Source: Asterella californica (taxonomy: Eukaryota; Streptophyta; Marchantiopsida; Marchantiales; Aytoniaceae). Taken from it: a DNA stretch of 64,000 nucleotides. Location: contig JAYKYS010000007.1 in assembly GCA_036924285.1 (NCBI GenBank), positions 7,502,001 through 7,566,000 on the forward strand. The letters are read 5' to 3'. A program made the position numbers and the translations under genes. The notes beneath the pieces are model-generated. The model was not told where the DNA came from. It was given only the letters and a program-made list of their open reading frames with translations, and did not search any database. Shown here one piece after another: positions 9,518 to 21,181 of the stretch (the stretch's first letter is position 1; each line of letters begins with the position of its first letter).

Positions 9518-12357
9518 TTAAGAGTAGTATCTCTTGATTCTCCACCCATTAACTCGGGTGGCTAACAATGTTCCATCGAGTTCTTCCAACTGAACCGAAC
9601 CATTACTATAACGACGCGTTACTTTATAAGGTCCCATCCAACGTAAGTGTAACTTCCCTGGAAATTTGGTGTACCTACTGTCATACAGCAGTACTAAATC
9701 ACCATCTTTGATGTCCACTTTGCGAATCTTCTTATCGTGCTTCTCTTTCCGCTTCATTTGAATGATCTCCGTTAGTCGTTTAGACTCCTCACGGTCTTCC
9801 TCAAGTGTCATCAGACTCTTAAGTCGTAACAGTTGGCTCTCCTCCACTGACAATCTATCTTCAGACAGGATTCTGTAAGTAGGCACATCAAATTCAACTC
9901 GCATGATCGGTGTCATACCATATGTTAGGAAAAAGGGTGTCTGACGGGTCGTTATCTTTTCTGCATTACGAAACGCCCACAAGACAGCCGGTAACTTTGT
10001 ATCCCAATCATAAGCATGATTCACTGTCACCTTGTTCAGAATCTTGCACAACACTCCATTAGACTTCTCCGTCAATCCATTAGCTTTTGGATTGTACGAT
10101 GTTGTCTTCCGGTGTTTAATACCAAAGTAGTCTGTCAATTCTTCTATCATCTTGTTCAAAAAATGTGTACCTCGGTCACTCACCAACTCCAGTGGGTATC
10201 CATATCGGGTAATGATCTGTGTGTACAGAAACTCAGCCACAGTGGCTGCGTCATCTTTCTTGGTAGTTGCTGCTTCAACCATCTTTGTTGCATAATCAGT
10301 AGCTATCAGAATGTACCTTCTTCTAGTGCGGCGTGTTGCAGGTTGTATAGGTCCTACAAAATCGATGCCCCACTTCTCGAATGGTGCTAACGGAAGTATC
10401 GGGTGTAACGGCCACTGAGTGGTTGGTGTAGGCTTACCCACTCTTTGACAGTTATCACACTTCTTGATGATCTCCTGAACATCTTTGTACATCGTTGGTC
10501 ACCAGTATCCGGCTGAGAGGATTTTCTTCACAGTGTTCCTCAGTGCATAGTGTCCTCCTTCAAGTTCCGAGTGTAGTGCTCCCACCACTTGTGGTATCTC
10601 ATGCATTTCCAGACATCTTCGAAGTTCTTCATCAGGTCCTCTTTTGAACAGTATCCCGTTCTTCAATTCGTAGGGTCCTGCCTGATGTATGAAGACTGTT
10701 CGCTGTTCAGCATCCATTTCTTCTGGGCACTGCAAAGTCTGTAAATATCTGTACAGATCATAGTACTTCGTAGCAGGTGCTACTGTCAGCTGAAACAATT
10801 CTTCATCTGAAAATCATCTGCCACTGTATCCACTCGTTCTCCCGTTCTCAGTCAAGACAAGTAATCAGCATTCTCATGGTGAATTCCTTGTCTGGTCTGA
10901 ACTGTGAACGTAAACTCTTGGAGTAACAACATCCATCTCGCTATTCGTCCTGACAAGTCTGACTTCTGTACCAGATGCTTCAACGCATAATGATCCACAT
11001 GAAAGACAAACTCATAGCCAAGGAGGTAATGTCTAAACTTCTTTACTGAGTACACCATTCCTAATGCTTCACGTTCGGTAGTGGTGTAGTTCTTTTCTGC
11101 TGCTGAAAGTTGTCTACTCGCATAATAGATTGGGTGGTCTCTCTTCTCATCATCTTTCTGACTGAGCACCACTCCAATAGCAAACGCAGAAGTGTCTACA
11201 TACACTTGAAAAGGTCTCTCCCAGTCTGGTGGTCGCATGACAGGTGCTTCGGCCAACTTCTTTTTCAGCGTTTCAAACGCCTCATGCTGGTTCTCGTGCC
11301 AATGATACTCTGTCGTCTTCTTCAGCAGTTCTGTCAGTGGCGCAGCAAGTATGGCGTAATCTTTGATGAACCTCCTGTAATATCCGACATGTCCTAGGAA
11401 GGCTCTCAACTCGCTGATGTCAGTAGGGGGTTGCAGGGAGAGTATCACTCGAACTTTCTCTACATCTACTTCTATGCCTCGACCTGATACTCTATGTCCA
11501 AGAAGTATTCCTTCAGTCATCACGAAGAAGCATTTCTCGGGGTGTAATGCAAGTCTGGCCTCCCTACACTTCTGAAAGGTTTTAGCTAAACACGCTGCAT
11601 GTTCCTCACGTGTGCCAAAAACACAAAAATCATCTATAAAAATCTCTAAAAATTTTCGCAAATAGTCCTGAAAAATCGAGGTCATCATCCTCTGAAAGGT
11701 AGCTGGTGCATTGCATAGTCCAAAAGGCATCTTGTGATAAGCATAAGTGCCCCAATCTGTAGTAAAAGTAGTCTTGTCCTTATCTTGCTCTCTAATGGAC
11801 ACTTGGTTGTACCCTGAAAACCCATCCAGAAAACTGTAACATTCCTTTCCAGATACATGATCCAAAATGGTATCAGTAAAAGGTAAAGGGTGATGATCTT
11901 TCTTTGTTGCTGCATTAAGCTTTCTGAAATCTTGACAGACTCTTATCTTTCCTGTTTGCTTCTTAGGTACCACTACTATAGGTGCTACCCATTCACTACT
12001 TAACACAGGAAAAATAATACCTGCCTTTAGGTACTTATCTATCTCGTCTTTAACCATCAAAGAGTATTTTGGATTGAGTCGGTACTGTCTTTGTCGTACA
12101 GGTACTGATCCTTCAATGAGATCGATACGATGTTCTCCCCACTGTGCAGGTATCCCCTTCATGTCTTCCACAGTCCAGGCGAAGACATCTTGGTAATGAA
12201 CCAGCATTTGACGATACACTTCCAACTCTTCTCCTTGTACCACAACAGAAATCTTTAGGCTCTTACCTTCGCTTATCACTAGGTCTTGGGATGCTCCTGG
12301 AAGGACTATACCATCTGTATGACTGGTCTCTGCACTCCCGTGACCTAGCTGTGATTG
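9518..12357 (-). pseudogene. pol: Family A pol: RT, RNase H and integrase, with three lesions
   Basis: Read on the minus strand in the same phase as gag-pro, this segment starts right after the amber codon at 12358-12360. RT has the core FIDDFCVFG (YIDD position) and the Athila-like block LLGHRVSGRGIEVD. RNase H has YVDTSAFAIGVVLSQ and TTEREALGMVYS. Integrase has an HHCC finger (HSELEGGH ... CDNCQRVG), the DDE residues in GIDFVGP, SDRGTHF and LTEKSNG, and the GPY module. Lesions: TGA at 10852-10854 where an Arg CGA is expected, a one-base-type frameshift near 10800-10815, and TGA at 10499-10501 for the second Trp of YWW. The rest is open, so the damage is recent. The first 475 codons (RT-RNase H) are intact. 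Confidence 0.92.
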
Positions 12358-12360
12358 CTA
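12358..12360 (-). other. Amber codon between gag-pro and RT in a read-through-like context
   Basis: On the minus strand the frame reads GAA TAG CAA TCA. The phase is open on both sides: 1131 codons of gag-pro before it, 475 of RT-RNase H after it. The six bases after the UAG fit CARYYA, the context known from the leaky stop of tobacco mosaic virus. Family C has no stop at this place. It is either a programmed leaky stop or a CAG-to-TAG mutation like several others in this window. Confidence 0.5.
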
Positions 12361-15300
12361 TTCGGCCTCGTTCATATCTTCTTCTTCATCAATTTCATAG
12401 CATTGTAGGTAGTTGACCATCGAATAAGGGTCTCCTTTCCTTTCTCCTGCACTGCTCGTTGATGAATCAGATCCTGAAGTGTAACCCTCATCAGTTGACT
12501 CTGTTTCACCCTGATGCGTTATCTTCTTCCAAGAAACCATCACAGCTTTATCGGTTGGTTTCTGTGGATCTTTGAACTGTAAACGGTGCCGGTACCAATC
12601 TGTTAGTACCTTGGCACCATACAACCATGGCCTCCCAATCAAAATTTGATAACCAGACTTAACCAAAGGGCGCAGCACAACATAAGTGAGTTTAAAAGAA
12701 ATTCCGCCTATTAAGGTGGGAATGTTGCGCAGCAGTCCAAGTGGTCGTCTCCTTGTTTGATCTGCCAGCCGTAACACTCGCTGAGTTTCTTCAAATTTGC
12801 TGAAACCCAACGCGTGTGCCGTGTCTTCTGTCATTATGTTGACCCCTGATCCGGAGTCAATTGGCACTTTCCTGATTACGCAACCTGCAACCTCCACTTC
12901 CACTTCTGGAGATCCCAGGTCTTCTGCCTCGATGTGAAACAGAGAAGGTAACTTTGATCTTCTTACTTTAGTGGGTTTCTTCAGTGCTTGAAGTAACAAT
13001 TTCCTATAAATTTTGTTATCTTCAATCAGCTGTTTGAAACTTATGTTAGCCTTCTGTGTTTCTAAATCAGCTACCACATCATAATGTGGCATTGCCACAG
13101 ATTCTTTCTTCACAGGTTCCGGTCGACTGTGCTTCTTCGGAACCTCCTCGTTCTTGGCTGCAGTCCTGTCTTCAGCGGTCGAGGTACGGAAAATCTTGGG
13201 TGCGGACGAAGTTGATCGTTCTGGTACTTCGGCCGAAGTTGTATCAGCTTCCTTTGCCGAAGTTCCTGCTCGCAGTAATTCCTTCTTCAGGAGTTCGCGG
13301 ACTTCGTCCGTAATGTCAACTGGTAGTCTCGGAGGGTTTACGCTCTTCAGTACTTCTTCTTCCTCTTCCTCAGTTTCCTCCTCAACTATTTTCTTCTTGG
13401 CTTTCTCCGCAGCCTTCTTCTGCTTCTTCAGCTCTTTCTTCGATTGAGTCTTTATGTGCGCTTCTTCTGCCTTTCTCTTGGTCTTGAAAGAGCTTCTGGT
13501 GTCCACTTTACAAACCCAAGTTTCTTCTGGTGGCCATCCTTCATCTCCAGCTGCTTTCCATTCTTCCAAGTCCACCTTGTGCAGTTGTGCTTCTCCATGA
13601 CGTTCTGTTTTGGGATCAAAGCGAACCCCCCTCTTCTCCACTGGTGGATTGGTACAATCTGCCGTGGCGTGCCCTGGTTGATGACATTTTGCACACAATG
13701 CTACATAGCCTAGATGCTTCTTCGGATGTGGACAATTGGGTGACCAATGTTCTGTACTACCACAATTGAAACAAGACCCATGGGGTGGTGGTTTATTGGC
13801 TCCTGCTGGAGTCATTAAGTGTTTCTGAGACACGTTTTGTGCTCTCTCTCTTGGTACAAATCTAGAAATGGATATGGGTTGGATCGGGGTTATCGGAGAA
13901 GGGTGAGGAGGTCTGGGAGATTGGGGTGGTGTTGCTTGTGGTATGGACTGTACTCCATACACATCATCTGGAGTCTCTATAAAAAATGAGCTGTAATATG
14001 ACTCGAATGCGGGTGCCCATTCTACATGTGACGCCTGAAATGACCTGGCATTTGTACACTCTGTATTGGCATGCCCTTGTTTCCCACAGGTCGTACACCA
14101 TAAGCTCGGTCGTGATGCTGAAGGTGACTTCCTCCTGTCAGGAGTCCCTATCATCTGCACTTTCAGATCCGCAAACCCTTTGATCATCTCCTCCATGAGT
14201 TGATTGCCATCCCCTTTGCCTTTGCTTTTCTTCTCCTTCGAGCTTTTCTTCTCTTTGGACGAAGAAGTTCGTTTCATTCTTCGTTCTTCTTCGCTCGAAG
14301 AAGATGAACTCGATGATGAAGATACGTCGGCTTCGGCCGAAGAAGACTCATCATCAGAAGATTCGTCGGAGGAAGAAGGTTCTCTACGACTCTTCTTCTG
14401 CTTCTTCCTTCGAGTCGTTTTCCCTTCCTTCCTTTCTCTCTTTCCTTTCTTCTTCCCTTTTATCCATCCTCCTTTACTTCCGAGGGTGGACGCTTCAAAT
14501 GCTTCCGCTGAAGCAACAACCTCTTCAATGGCGTCCATCTTTCCTCGACGGCACCAAATCTCCATTTCAATCGGTAAGCCTGTAACTAGCCATTCTGTGG
14601 CTTGATCCATAGAGTATGGGTTGGTTGTTCCCATCCTCGGAATTCTATCCAGTAGATTGTAAAATCTCTGAACGTAATCTTTTAGGCTCTCTTTCTTCCC
14701 TCTGACCAGTCTGGTCAGCTTCCCCAACACTTGACGATTGTATCCAATTTCCCGGAACCGCTCTAAGAATTTTGTCTTCAGCTTGTCCCAAGTATCAATG
14801 TCTCCTGGTACTCTGTTTGCGTGATTGTACCAGCTACGCGCCCTCTTCCTGAGAAGACTTGGAAAGATCCACAGACGATCTGGTTCAGCATCTTCTTTGT
14901 TAGTGACAGATACAGATTCAAACAGTTTAATGTAAGCATCTGCATCCTCATCGTCATCTGAAGATCCTCCTCTGAACTTCGGGTAACCATGTTTAGTGAT
15001 GGGTTGGCCTGCCATGCTTCGAACGAATGGGGCTCTTGGAACTTGAGTTGCTATCTTGGCAGGCGTTGGAATTGGCGCTGGTACTGCAGCTTGAACAAGG
15101 ACAGCAGAGGCAATACCCGCAGCAGCAGCTGCTTGAGCTTGTCTCTTCTTGAATACGGATGGTCCTGTGGTTGGCTGTAAGTAAGGAGCAGCGCTGTCCT
15201 TCTGAGCTACTGGAGTTAACGGAAGGAGTTCCCGCACCAGTGCTTGAGGAATAAGTTCCTGCGCCTGTAAAAGTTCCACTAAGGTAGTAACAGCTTCTAC

Positions 15301-15753
15301 TGCCTTAGTTGCAGCTTCTTCATTCGAAGAAGTAAACTTATCTTGATCTGCAGAAGTACTCCCTACTTTCGGGTTAGGAGTAAACAACTGCGGGTATATA
15401 ACAGTATTGACTTCGGGAAAAGGTTTCCACCCTACTTCACTTTCTGGATATTCAGTCTCAGCACTTAGCCGAGTGGTAACTTCTTCGAAGTCAAGTTCTC
15501 TCTGAGCAGATTCGAGAGGAGTTGGAGGTAACGACTTTGGTGTCCGGGGTGAACTTGATTCACCAAGGCTTGGTTCCTTCCTCTTCCATTCTTTTGAGTT
15601 AGGTGTTCTCCAACCTCGTTCTCTCTTCTTATGCTCTTCTTTTAACCGACGAGCTTCTTCCAGAATCTGTTCTCGATATTCTGCTCGTCTTTCGCGCCTC
15701 CTGTCTCTTTCAGATTGCACGTCTCCAGGAGGATCAGGCTTGCCCGTCGACAT
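12361..15753 (-). CDS. gag-pro: Family A Gag-protease polyprotein, intact
   Basis: About 1131 residues from the ATG at 15753 (MSTGKPDPPG). An Arg/Glu-rich N-terminus comes first. The capsid-like Retrotrans_gag region lies at about residues 255-420 (YIKLFESVS ... KTKFLERFREIGYNRQVL ... ATEWLVTGLP), followed by a Lys-rich then Ser/Glu-rich low-complexity tract at about 430-520. There are three CCHC zinc knuckles: CTTCGKQGHANTEC, CFNCGSTEHWSPNC and CAKCHQPGHATADC (about 553, 661 and 686). A long charged linker leads to an aspartic protease with VPIDSGSGVNIM near residue 965 and ILIGRPWL near 1040. Gag packages the RNA in virus-like particles; protease cleaves the polyprotein. Protease is fused to Gag here, before the amber codon. 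Confidence 0.93.
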
Positions 15754-15802
15754 ACATGTCTCTGGACTTCTGTTCACTGATCTTGGATAATTTCAGCATT
15801 CG

Positions 15803-15822
15803 CATCTCCGGCAGCGGCGCCA
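15803..15822 (-). promoter_or_regulatory. Primer binding site, tRNA-Asp type (nested A)
   Basis: The minus-strand sequence TGGCGCCGCTGCCGGAGATG lies 21 bases after the 5' LTR end (15844). It closely resembles the complement of a plant tRNA-Asp 3' end, from memory, and the primer site of Athila/Tat elements. The C elements use nearly the same sequence (39212-39229 and 46271-46288). The 18-21-base gap between LTR and primer site is larger than the few bases usual in other gypsy elements. Confidence 0.8.
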
Positions 15823-15843
15823 AAATTTATTCAGTCTTCTATA

Positions 15844-18800
15844 TGTAACACACAAGAAAACGAAAAGATGCTCGCAAGTAGTAATTTAAGGATCGAACCC
15901 ACAGAGATGCAAGTAAAGATCATCCAAAAGTAGTAAACATGTGACAAAGGTGATTCTTTATAGTTGTCTTTTATTCTCACGGGCAGAAATCAGTCCCGGT
16001 AGAGATCAAACTCAAGTCTATCCAACAAGACAGAGTTGATAATCCTGACAAACAACGTAACAGATATAAAACATGTCAGGGACCTCAGGAAACAGATGAA
16101 CAACAGAGAAACAGAGCCACGGACGCAAATATCACACGAGGAAGTACTGCTGAAGTGCTACTAGGTAGCCTCTAACACCATAAACGCTAAGTATCTTCAC
16201 ACTAAGTTACTTTCACTACTACTGCTCTCGGAAAACTCTGGCGAAGAAGACTCTTCTTCCGCCGAAGTACCAGATTGAACTCCTTCCTAAGTGTTCTACC
16301 AAAGAACAACTTTCTCCGAACTCAACTTCGCCCAAAAACGTCTTCGTAGAAAACTAACTTCGCAGATGCTGGTCTATTCTCAGTCCTCGCCGTAAACAGT
16401 CTACTCTGATTTCAAATGTCGACAGCAAATCCTTCGGCACCCAGACTAATTCCTACCACAGCAAACTACGATACTTCGTAGGTAAATCCACGAAATTGAC
16501 AAACACACAATGGCTCCGCAAACTCAGGAAATAGAAAACTCAAAAATGATAAAACACATAGAGGTCCTGAACACGAACAACACAACACTTATATACAGAT
16601 TTTCCCGAAGATGACTGATCTTCTTCCTAAGAAGTCGGGAGTGCTTCTGGTCTGCCGGATGAAGGTCCTGTGTCCGAAACGACACTAGGAACAACACCGC
16701 TTCCTAACGCTAACTCTCTACCTATCTCACAAACCGAGAACTCTACGGTTGCTCTTACCTCCCTAAGCTCCCTAATTACTCGCTGGCCTAACCTAGCTAC
16801 TCGGTTCTTCGCCGTAATCCCCTCTACATCTGCAGCTAGAAACTCCTCCCTAACCTGACGAAGAAAACTCAGCTCTTCGGCGTCCATCTCTACGGCGAAG
16901 TGGTTCTTCAATGTCGGCTCGACCCTGCTCCGAAGTTGAGCACTCAGCTCCTCGGCCTTGATGACTCGCTGCTTTAGATCTTCATTCTCCTTTGTCATCT
17001 GCGCGACGACATCCAGGTTCCTATCTCGCTGGAGTCGAACCTCGTCCAACTCCTTCTTCGTCAAAGAAAGAACCTTCTTATGTTCCTTCTCTCTATCCAA
17101 CTTCTGCCGAAGAAGAACCTCTTTCTCCGCTTTCTCGTTCTTCAACTCCTCCACCTTCGCCTCGATCTCCTTCAACGCCATGAGGAGAGCTGCTCATAAG
17201 TTGTCCTTCTCCTCCTTCCAGTTCCCTCGGCCGAAGTGCATCGTCTGTACCAACTCCGCTAGGTTCAGCTTCCGGCCGACCACTTCCTCGTATGTCCCGC
17301 GGTTTCCCTCTAAGCTGTACAACAGGGGTGCGACCACTTCCTGCACATACTTCGCCGAAGAGACAAGCTGGTCTACCTCCCTCATTGTCGATAGAGCAAA
17401 GTTAGTCTTTGGTGAAGTATCCACGCTCTTCTCCGCTTGAGGAGTGTCGACTTCGTCAGCTTCCTCAGTTGCTTCTTCATCAGCGGGCTCATCATCGTCG
17501 CGAACTGTCTTTGTCATCTTCATCTTCTTCCGCGACTTCTGTGTTGTCCTCGGTGTCTCTTCCAGAGGTTTCTTTCTCCCACTTCTGCGCACTGGAGGAG
17601 ACACCTCTACTACATCATCCTCCTCGGCCGGAGTTGCCTCTTCGGTCGCCTTCTCTGGAACGGGTGTCGAAGTCGACGCGTCTTGCTTCTTCGCTGTCTC
17701 TATCACTTCTTCGGTCCTCGGTGCTTCTTCTAGGACTTCGTCGAAGGACTTCTCGAGATTTGCATCTCGGGCTGGAGTCTGTATCACTTGGAACTCATCT
17801 TCCTCAGCTGCAGCGGTGAATCCCAACTTCTTCTGCTGTTCAGTCGATAGCAAGCCCATCCCCATGTAGAACACCGAGACAAAGGGTCCGATGTACACCA
17901 AGTCGTTATCGTTCCACAGCTTCAGTACGTGGCGATGAAAGATCCTTGCCCAATGTGCTCTTCTTCCGGCGAAGAGCTGCTCAATGAAGTTGATCTGCCA
18001 ATTCGACATGTATGTCGTTCTTCTTGGCCTGAAGATCGCCATGATCGCATCTGCTACTTCTCTCTTCTTCGGCTCACAGTAGTCGCCGGTTCTGTATCCA
18101 TTCCTCCCTTGAGGCAATTCCCTGAAGAGATTCGGGAAGTTCTTCACTGCTTTGGGCGAAGCAGCAGCGGACACACTGTCGAAGAGAAGATCGCCTTCTC
18201 TGCCTGCGTCGTCCGTCCCCAAGACACCGGACCAGTGATCTTCGGTCCAATTGCACGGTCGCCCGTAGTGGTCATCGGCCGGATGCTGCTTGCAGACCTT
18301 CAACTCGTTCACTAGTTTGGAGGAGACCATCCCCCACCAAGGAAGTAGAAGGAATGCTAATCCAATCTCCTCCAGCTCCTTGTCATAGCGGCGAAGAGCC
18401 GCTCGATTAACTTCAAACGATCGGAGCCTCGGTGACTTAGCTGTCTGCATTCCTCGCATCCCGAGGATCGCTGCAACAACCTTCGCTACAAACAGAATCG
18501 TCGTCGCAAATCGATTCCTCGCCCGCAATCGAATTCTTCCTCTCAAATTCGCTTCCTCGCCAGTAATCGACTTCGGCGAAGTGTGCGTACTTCGGCGCTC
18601 GGAAAGTGCGGCTCGCTGCGCTCCTGCTATCGCTCTGGAGAATAGTAAGATAATAAGGTAAATGACTTGTTACCTTGGCTTATATCTCGCATTAGGTCTT
18701 CCCGCACGTGCCGAAGTTAGGGTTTCCTCTTCCCAACTGTCATTCTTCGGCGCTCACGGTGCGGCGATGTTCTTCTTTCGAATTACGACACATCTTTGGT

Positions 18801-19062
18801 CTGTTGTAACTTCGTCATCCCACCTCCGTTTGCCTCGCACAACATATCGTTAGAAAGCTCTTCGCCCGAGGAATACATCTAGGAAGAAATCCTCTGTCAA
18901 GTGTCTCCATAGATTCGATAAATTCCTCCATAACTGAGATTCTTCCCTAAACTTCTAATTAACACTATTCTACTCATATCTTTTATCTTCTATCATCTAT
19001 TCTTCTTATTTGCTTTACAACTAATCAATTAATTAACAAAAATGAAAAACTAAGGCTTCACA
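15844..19062 (-). repeat. Family A 5' LTR (3219 bp) containing an aORF copy; middle LTR of the tandem
   Basis: The LTR runs on the minus strand from TGTGAAGCC (19062) to GTGTTACA (15844). Upstream of it are a polypurine tract and an integrase end (19063-19396), so it also serves as 3' LTR of a deleted neighbouring unit. It has the same internal layout as 6261-9479, including TATATAAG at 16588-16595 and CACGTG at 18705-18710. The parts without ORF (15844-16626 and 18460-19062) are near-identical to the 3' LTR. Confidence 0.95.
16627..18459 (-). pseudogene. aORF of family A, copy in the 5' LTR, one nonsense codon
   Basis: This is a near-identical copy of 7044-8876. The only break is a TGA (17194-17196) where the intact copy has CGA, in the NLRAALL segment at the start of the coiled coil. 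Most other differences are single substitutions. The N-terminal domain and linker stay open (about 420 codons from the ATG), so a truncated product lacking the coiled coil could be made. Confidence 0.88.
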
Positions 19063-19396
19063 TACTCCCCCTCTCAATTGTGAAGCGACCCCGCGAACAC
19101 TTAAGAGTAGTATCTCTTGATTCTCCACCCATTAACTCGGGTGGCTAACAATGTTCCATCGAGTTCTTCCAACTGAACCGAACCATTACTATAACGACGC
19201 GTTACTTTATAAGGTCCCATCCAACGTAAGTGTAACTTCCCTGGAAATTTGGTGTACCTACTGTCATACAGCAGTACTAAATCACCATCTTTGATGTCCA
19301 CTTTGCGAATCTTCTTATCGTGCTTCTCTTTCCGCTTCATTTGAATGATCTCCGTTAGTCGTTTAGACTCCTCGCGGTCTTCCTCAAGTGTCCTCA
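19063..19396 (-). pseudogene. pol: Integrase C-terminal fragment and polypurine tract of the deleted first tandem unit
   Basis: 79 codons of the family A integrase C-terminus (19340-19101, including RWMGPYKV and the terminal GWRIKRYYS), with about 55 more bases of upstream homology. A polypurine tract precedes the LTR at 19062. At 19396 it is joined to an 86-bp piece of the LTR start (19397-19483), with a few bases of shared sequence (TCA/TCAG) at the joint. This marks an internal deletion of most of an LTR and most of an internal region. Confidence 0.88.
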
Positions 19397-19488
19397 GTAT
19401 CTTTTATCTTCTATCATCTATTCTTCTTATTTGCTTTACAACTAATCAATTAATTAACAAAAATGAAAAACTAAGGCTTCACAAGGAG

Positions 19489-20070
19489 AAAGAGAACTTA
19501 CGCACAGCTCTTCTCATGGCACAGAAAGAGACCCAAGCGAAGGTCGAGGAGTTGAAGAACGAGACATCGGAGAAAGAGGTTCTTCTTCGACAGAAGTTGG
19601 ATCAAGAGAGAGATCATGAGAAAGTACTTTCTCTGATGAAGAAGCAATTGGATGAGATGCGAGTTCAGAGGGATCGAGCTCAGGACGTGGTCGCGGAAAT
19701 GACTAAGGAAATCAAAGACTCGAGGCGTCGACTGACATCGGCCGAAGAGCTGAGCGCTCAACTTCGGAGCAGGATCGAGCCAACATTGAAGAACTACTTT
19801 GCAGTCGAGATGGACACCGAGGAGCTGAGCTTTCTTCATCAGATTAGGGAGGAGTTTGTAGCTGCAGATGCGGAGGGTACTTCAGCTAGGAACCGGGTAG
19901 CTAGGCTAGGCCAACGGGTAATTAGGGAGGTTAGGGAGGTTAGAGCAACCGTAGAGTTCTCAGTTTGCGAGATAGGTAGAGAGTTAGCGATAGGAAGCGG
20001 TGTTGTTCCTGGTGTCGTTTCAAGCACAGGACCTTCATCCGACGGACCAGAAGTGCTCCCGACTTCTTAG
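19489..20070 (+). pseudogene. aORF of the host A element, coiled-coil part (continuation of 5010-6260)
   Basis: The host frame resumes after the target duplication (K-E-N-L-R-T-A-L-L) and stays open to the TAG at 20068-20070. It encodes an uninterrupted coiled coil of about 110 residues (MAQKETQAKVEELKNE onward). A conserved C-terminal block follows, with RSRIEPTLKNYFAVEMD and VRATVEFSVCEIGREL, then a Ser/Pro-rich tail. It is about 85-90 percent similar by eye to the nested copies, and the C-terminal block is the best conserved part. Confidence 0.85.
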
Positions 20071-20856
20071 GAAGAAGATCCGTCATCTTCGGGAAAATCT
20101 GTATATAAGCGTTGTGTTGTTCGTGCTTAGGACCTCTATGTGTTTTATCATTTTTGGATTTTCTATTTCCTGAGTTTACGGAGCCATTGAGTGTTTTGTC
20201 TACTTCGGGGATTTACTTACGAAGTATCGTAGTTTGCTGTGGTAGGAATTAGTCTGGGTGCCGAAGGATTTGCTGTCGACATTTGAAAATCAGAGTAGAA
20301 CGTTTACGGCGAGGACTGAGAATAGACCAGCATCTGCGAAGTTAGTTTGCTGCGAAGACGTTTTTGGACGAAGTTGACTTCGGAGGAAGTTGTTCTTTGG
20401 TGGAACACTTAGGAAGAAGTTCAATCTAGTACTTCAGCGGAAGAAGAGTCTTCTTCGTCAGAGTTTTCCGAGAGCAGTAGTAGTGAAAGTAACTTAGTGT
20501 GAAGATACTTAGCGTTTATAGTGTTAGAGGCTACCTAGTAGCACTTCAGCAGTACTTCCTCGTGTGACATTTCCGTCCGTGGTTCTATTTCTCTGTTGTT
20601 TATCTGTTCCTTGAGGTCCCTGACCTGTTCAGTATCTGTTATGTTAAATTGTCAGGATTATCAACTCTGTCTTGTTGGATAGACCTGAGTTTGATCTCTA
20701 CCGGGACTGATTTCTGCCAGTGAGAATAAAAGACAACTATAAAGAATCACCTTTGTCACATGTTTACTACTTTTGGATGATCTTTACTTGCATCTCTGTG
20801 GGTTCGATCCTTAAATTACTACTTTCGAGCATCTTTTGGTTTTCTTGTGTGTTACA
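20071..20856 (+). repeat. 3' LTR of the host A element, right end (U3-end, R, U5)
   Basis: No ORF of note. TATATAAG at 20102-20109 follows the aORF stop by about 30 bases. The sequence then parallels 6261-7030 of the nested LTR in reverse and ends TTTCTTGTGTGTTACA at 20856, the mirror of the LTR end at 6261. The flanking AAGCC could be its target duplication; the other copy is outside the window. Confidence 0.9.
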
Positions 20857-21181
20857 AAGCCCCAAGACAAGTATAAAAGTTCATACTTGTTTTGCCAACG
20901 CTACGGCAAACCTAAGTCTTGATTTAGATGCTTATCCAAACCAGCTCGCTTCCTTTGAGTGTGTTTCATTCCTCCTCTTGACAACATCCTATGCATCTGA
21001 TCAGAACTAGTCATAGTCGTGCACTACCAATACACTTAGATAATTTTCAAAAAACAAATTCTTTATTTTCACAAAATATAAGACAAAGCTACAAAGTCCA
21101 TCGGCCCAAGTCGTCTCAAGTTGCTACTCATATGGTTCGTCGTTCCTTCACTCCTCGCTGGAAAGAGATGTCCTCATCTTG
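20857..21181. other. AT-rich stretch between the host A element and chromovirus F
   Basis: No ORF, LTR edge or primer site that I can support. It lies directly downstream (minus strand) of the chromodomain ORF of F, so it is probably the 3' untranslated part or LTR of F into which the A element inserted. Confidence 0.35.

Larger units (their letters stand above)
6261..19483 (-). mobile_element. Family A tandem (three-LTR) insertion, minus strand, 13.2 kb
   Basis: One target-site duplication encloses, in minus-strand order: an 86-bp LTR start fragment (19483-19397), the integrase end (19396-19063), a full LTR (19062-15844), a complete internal region (15843-9480) and a full LTR (9479-6261). 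This is a dimer-like array sharing the middle LTR, with most of the first LTR and first internal region deleted. The two full LTRs are collinear (offset 9583, no indel noticed), with roughly twenty substitutions seen by eye in 3219 bases, so the element is young. It inserted into an older A LTR lying on the opposite strand. Confidence 0.9.

Noticed and set aside
20857..21181. LTR of chromovirus F
   Set aside because: No TG...CA terminus, polypurine tract or second copy could be found, so it is left unassigned.
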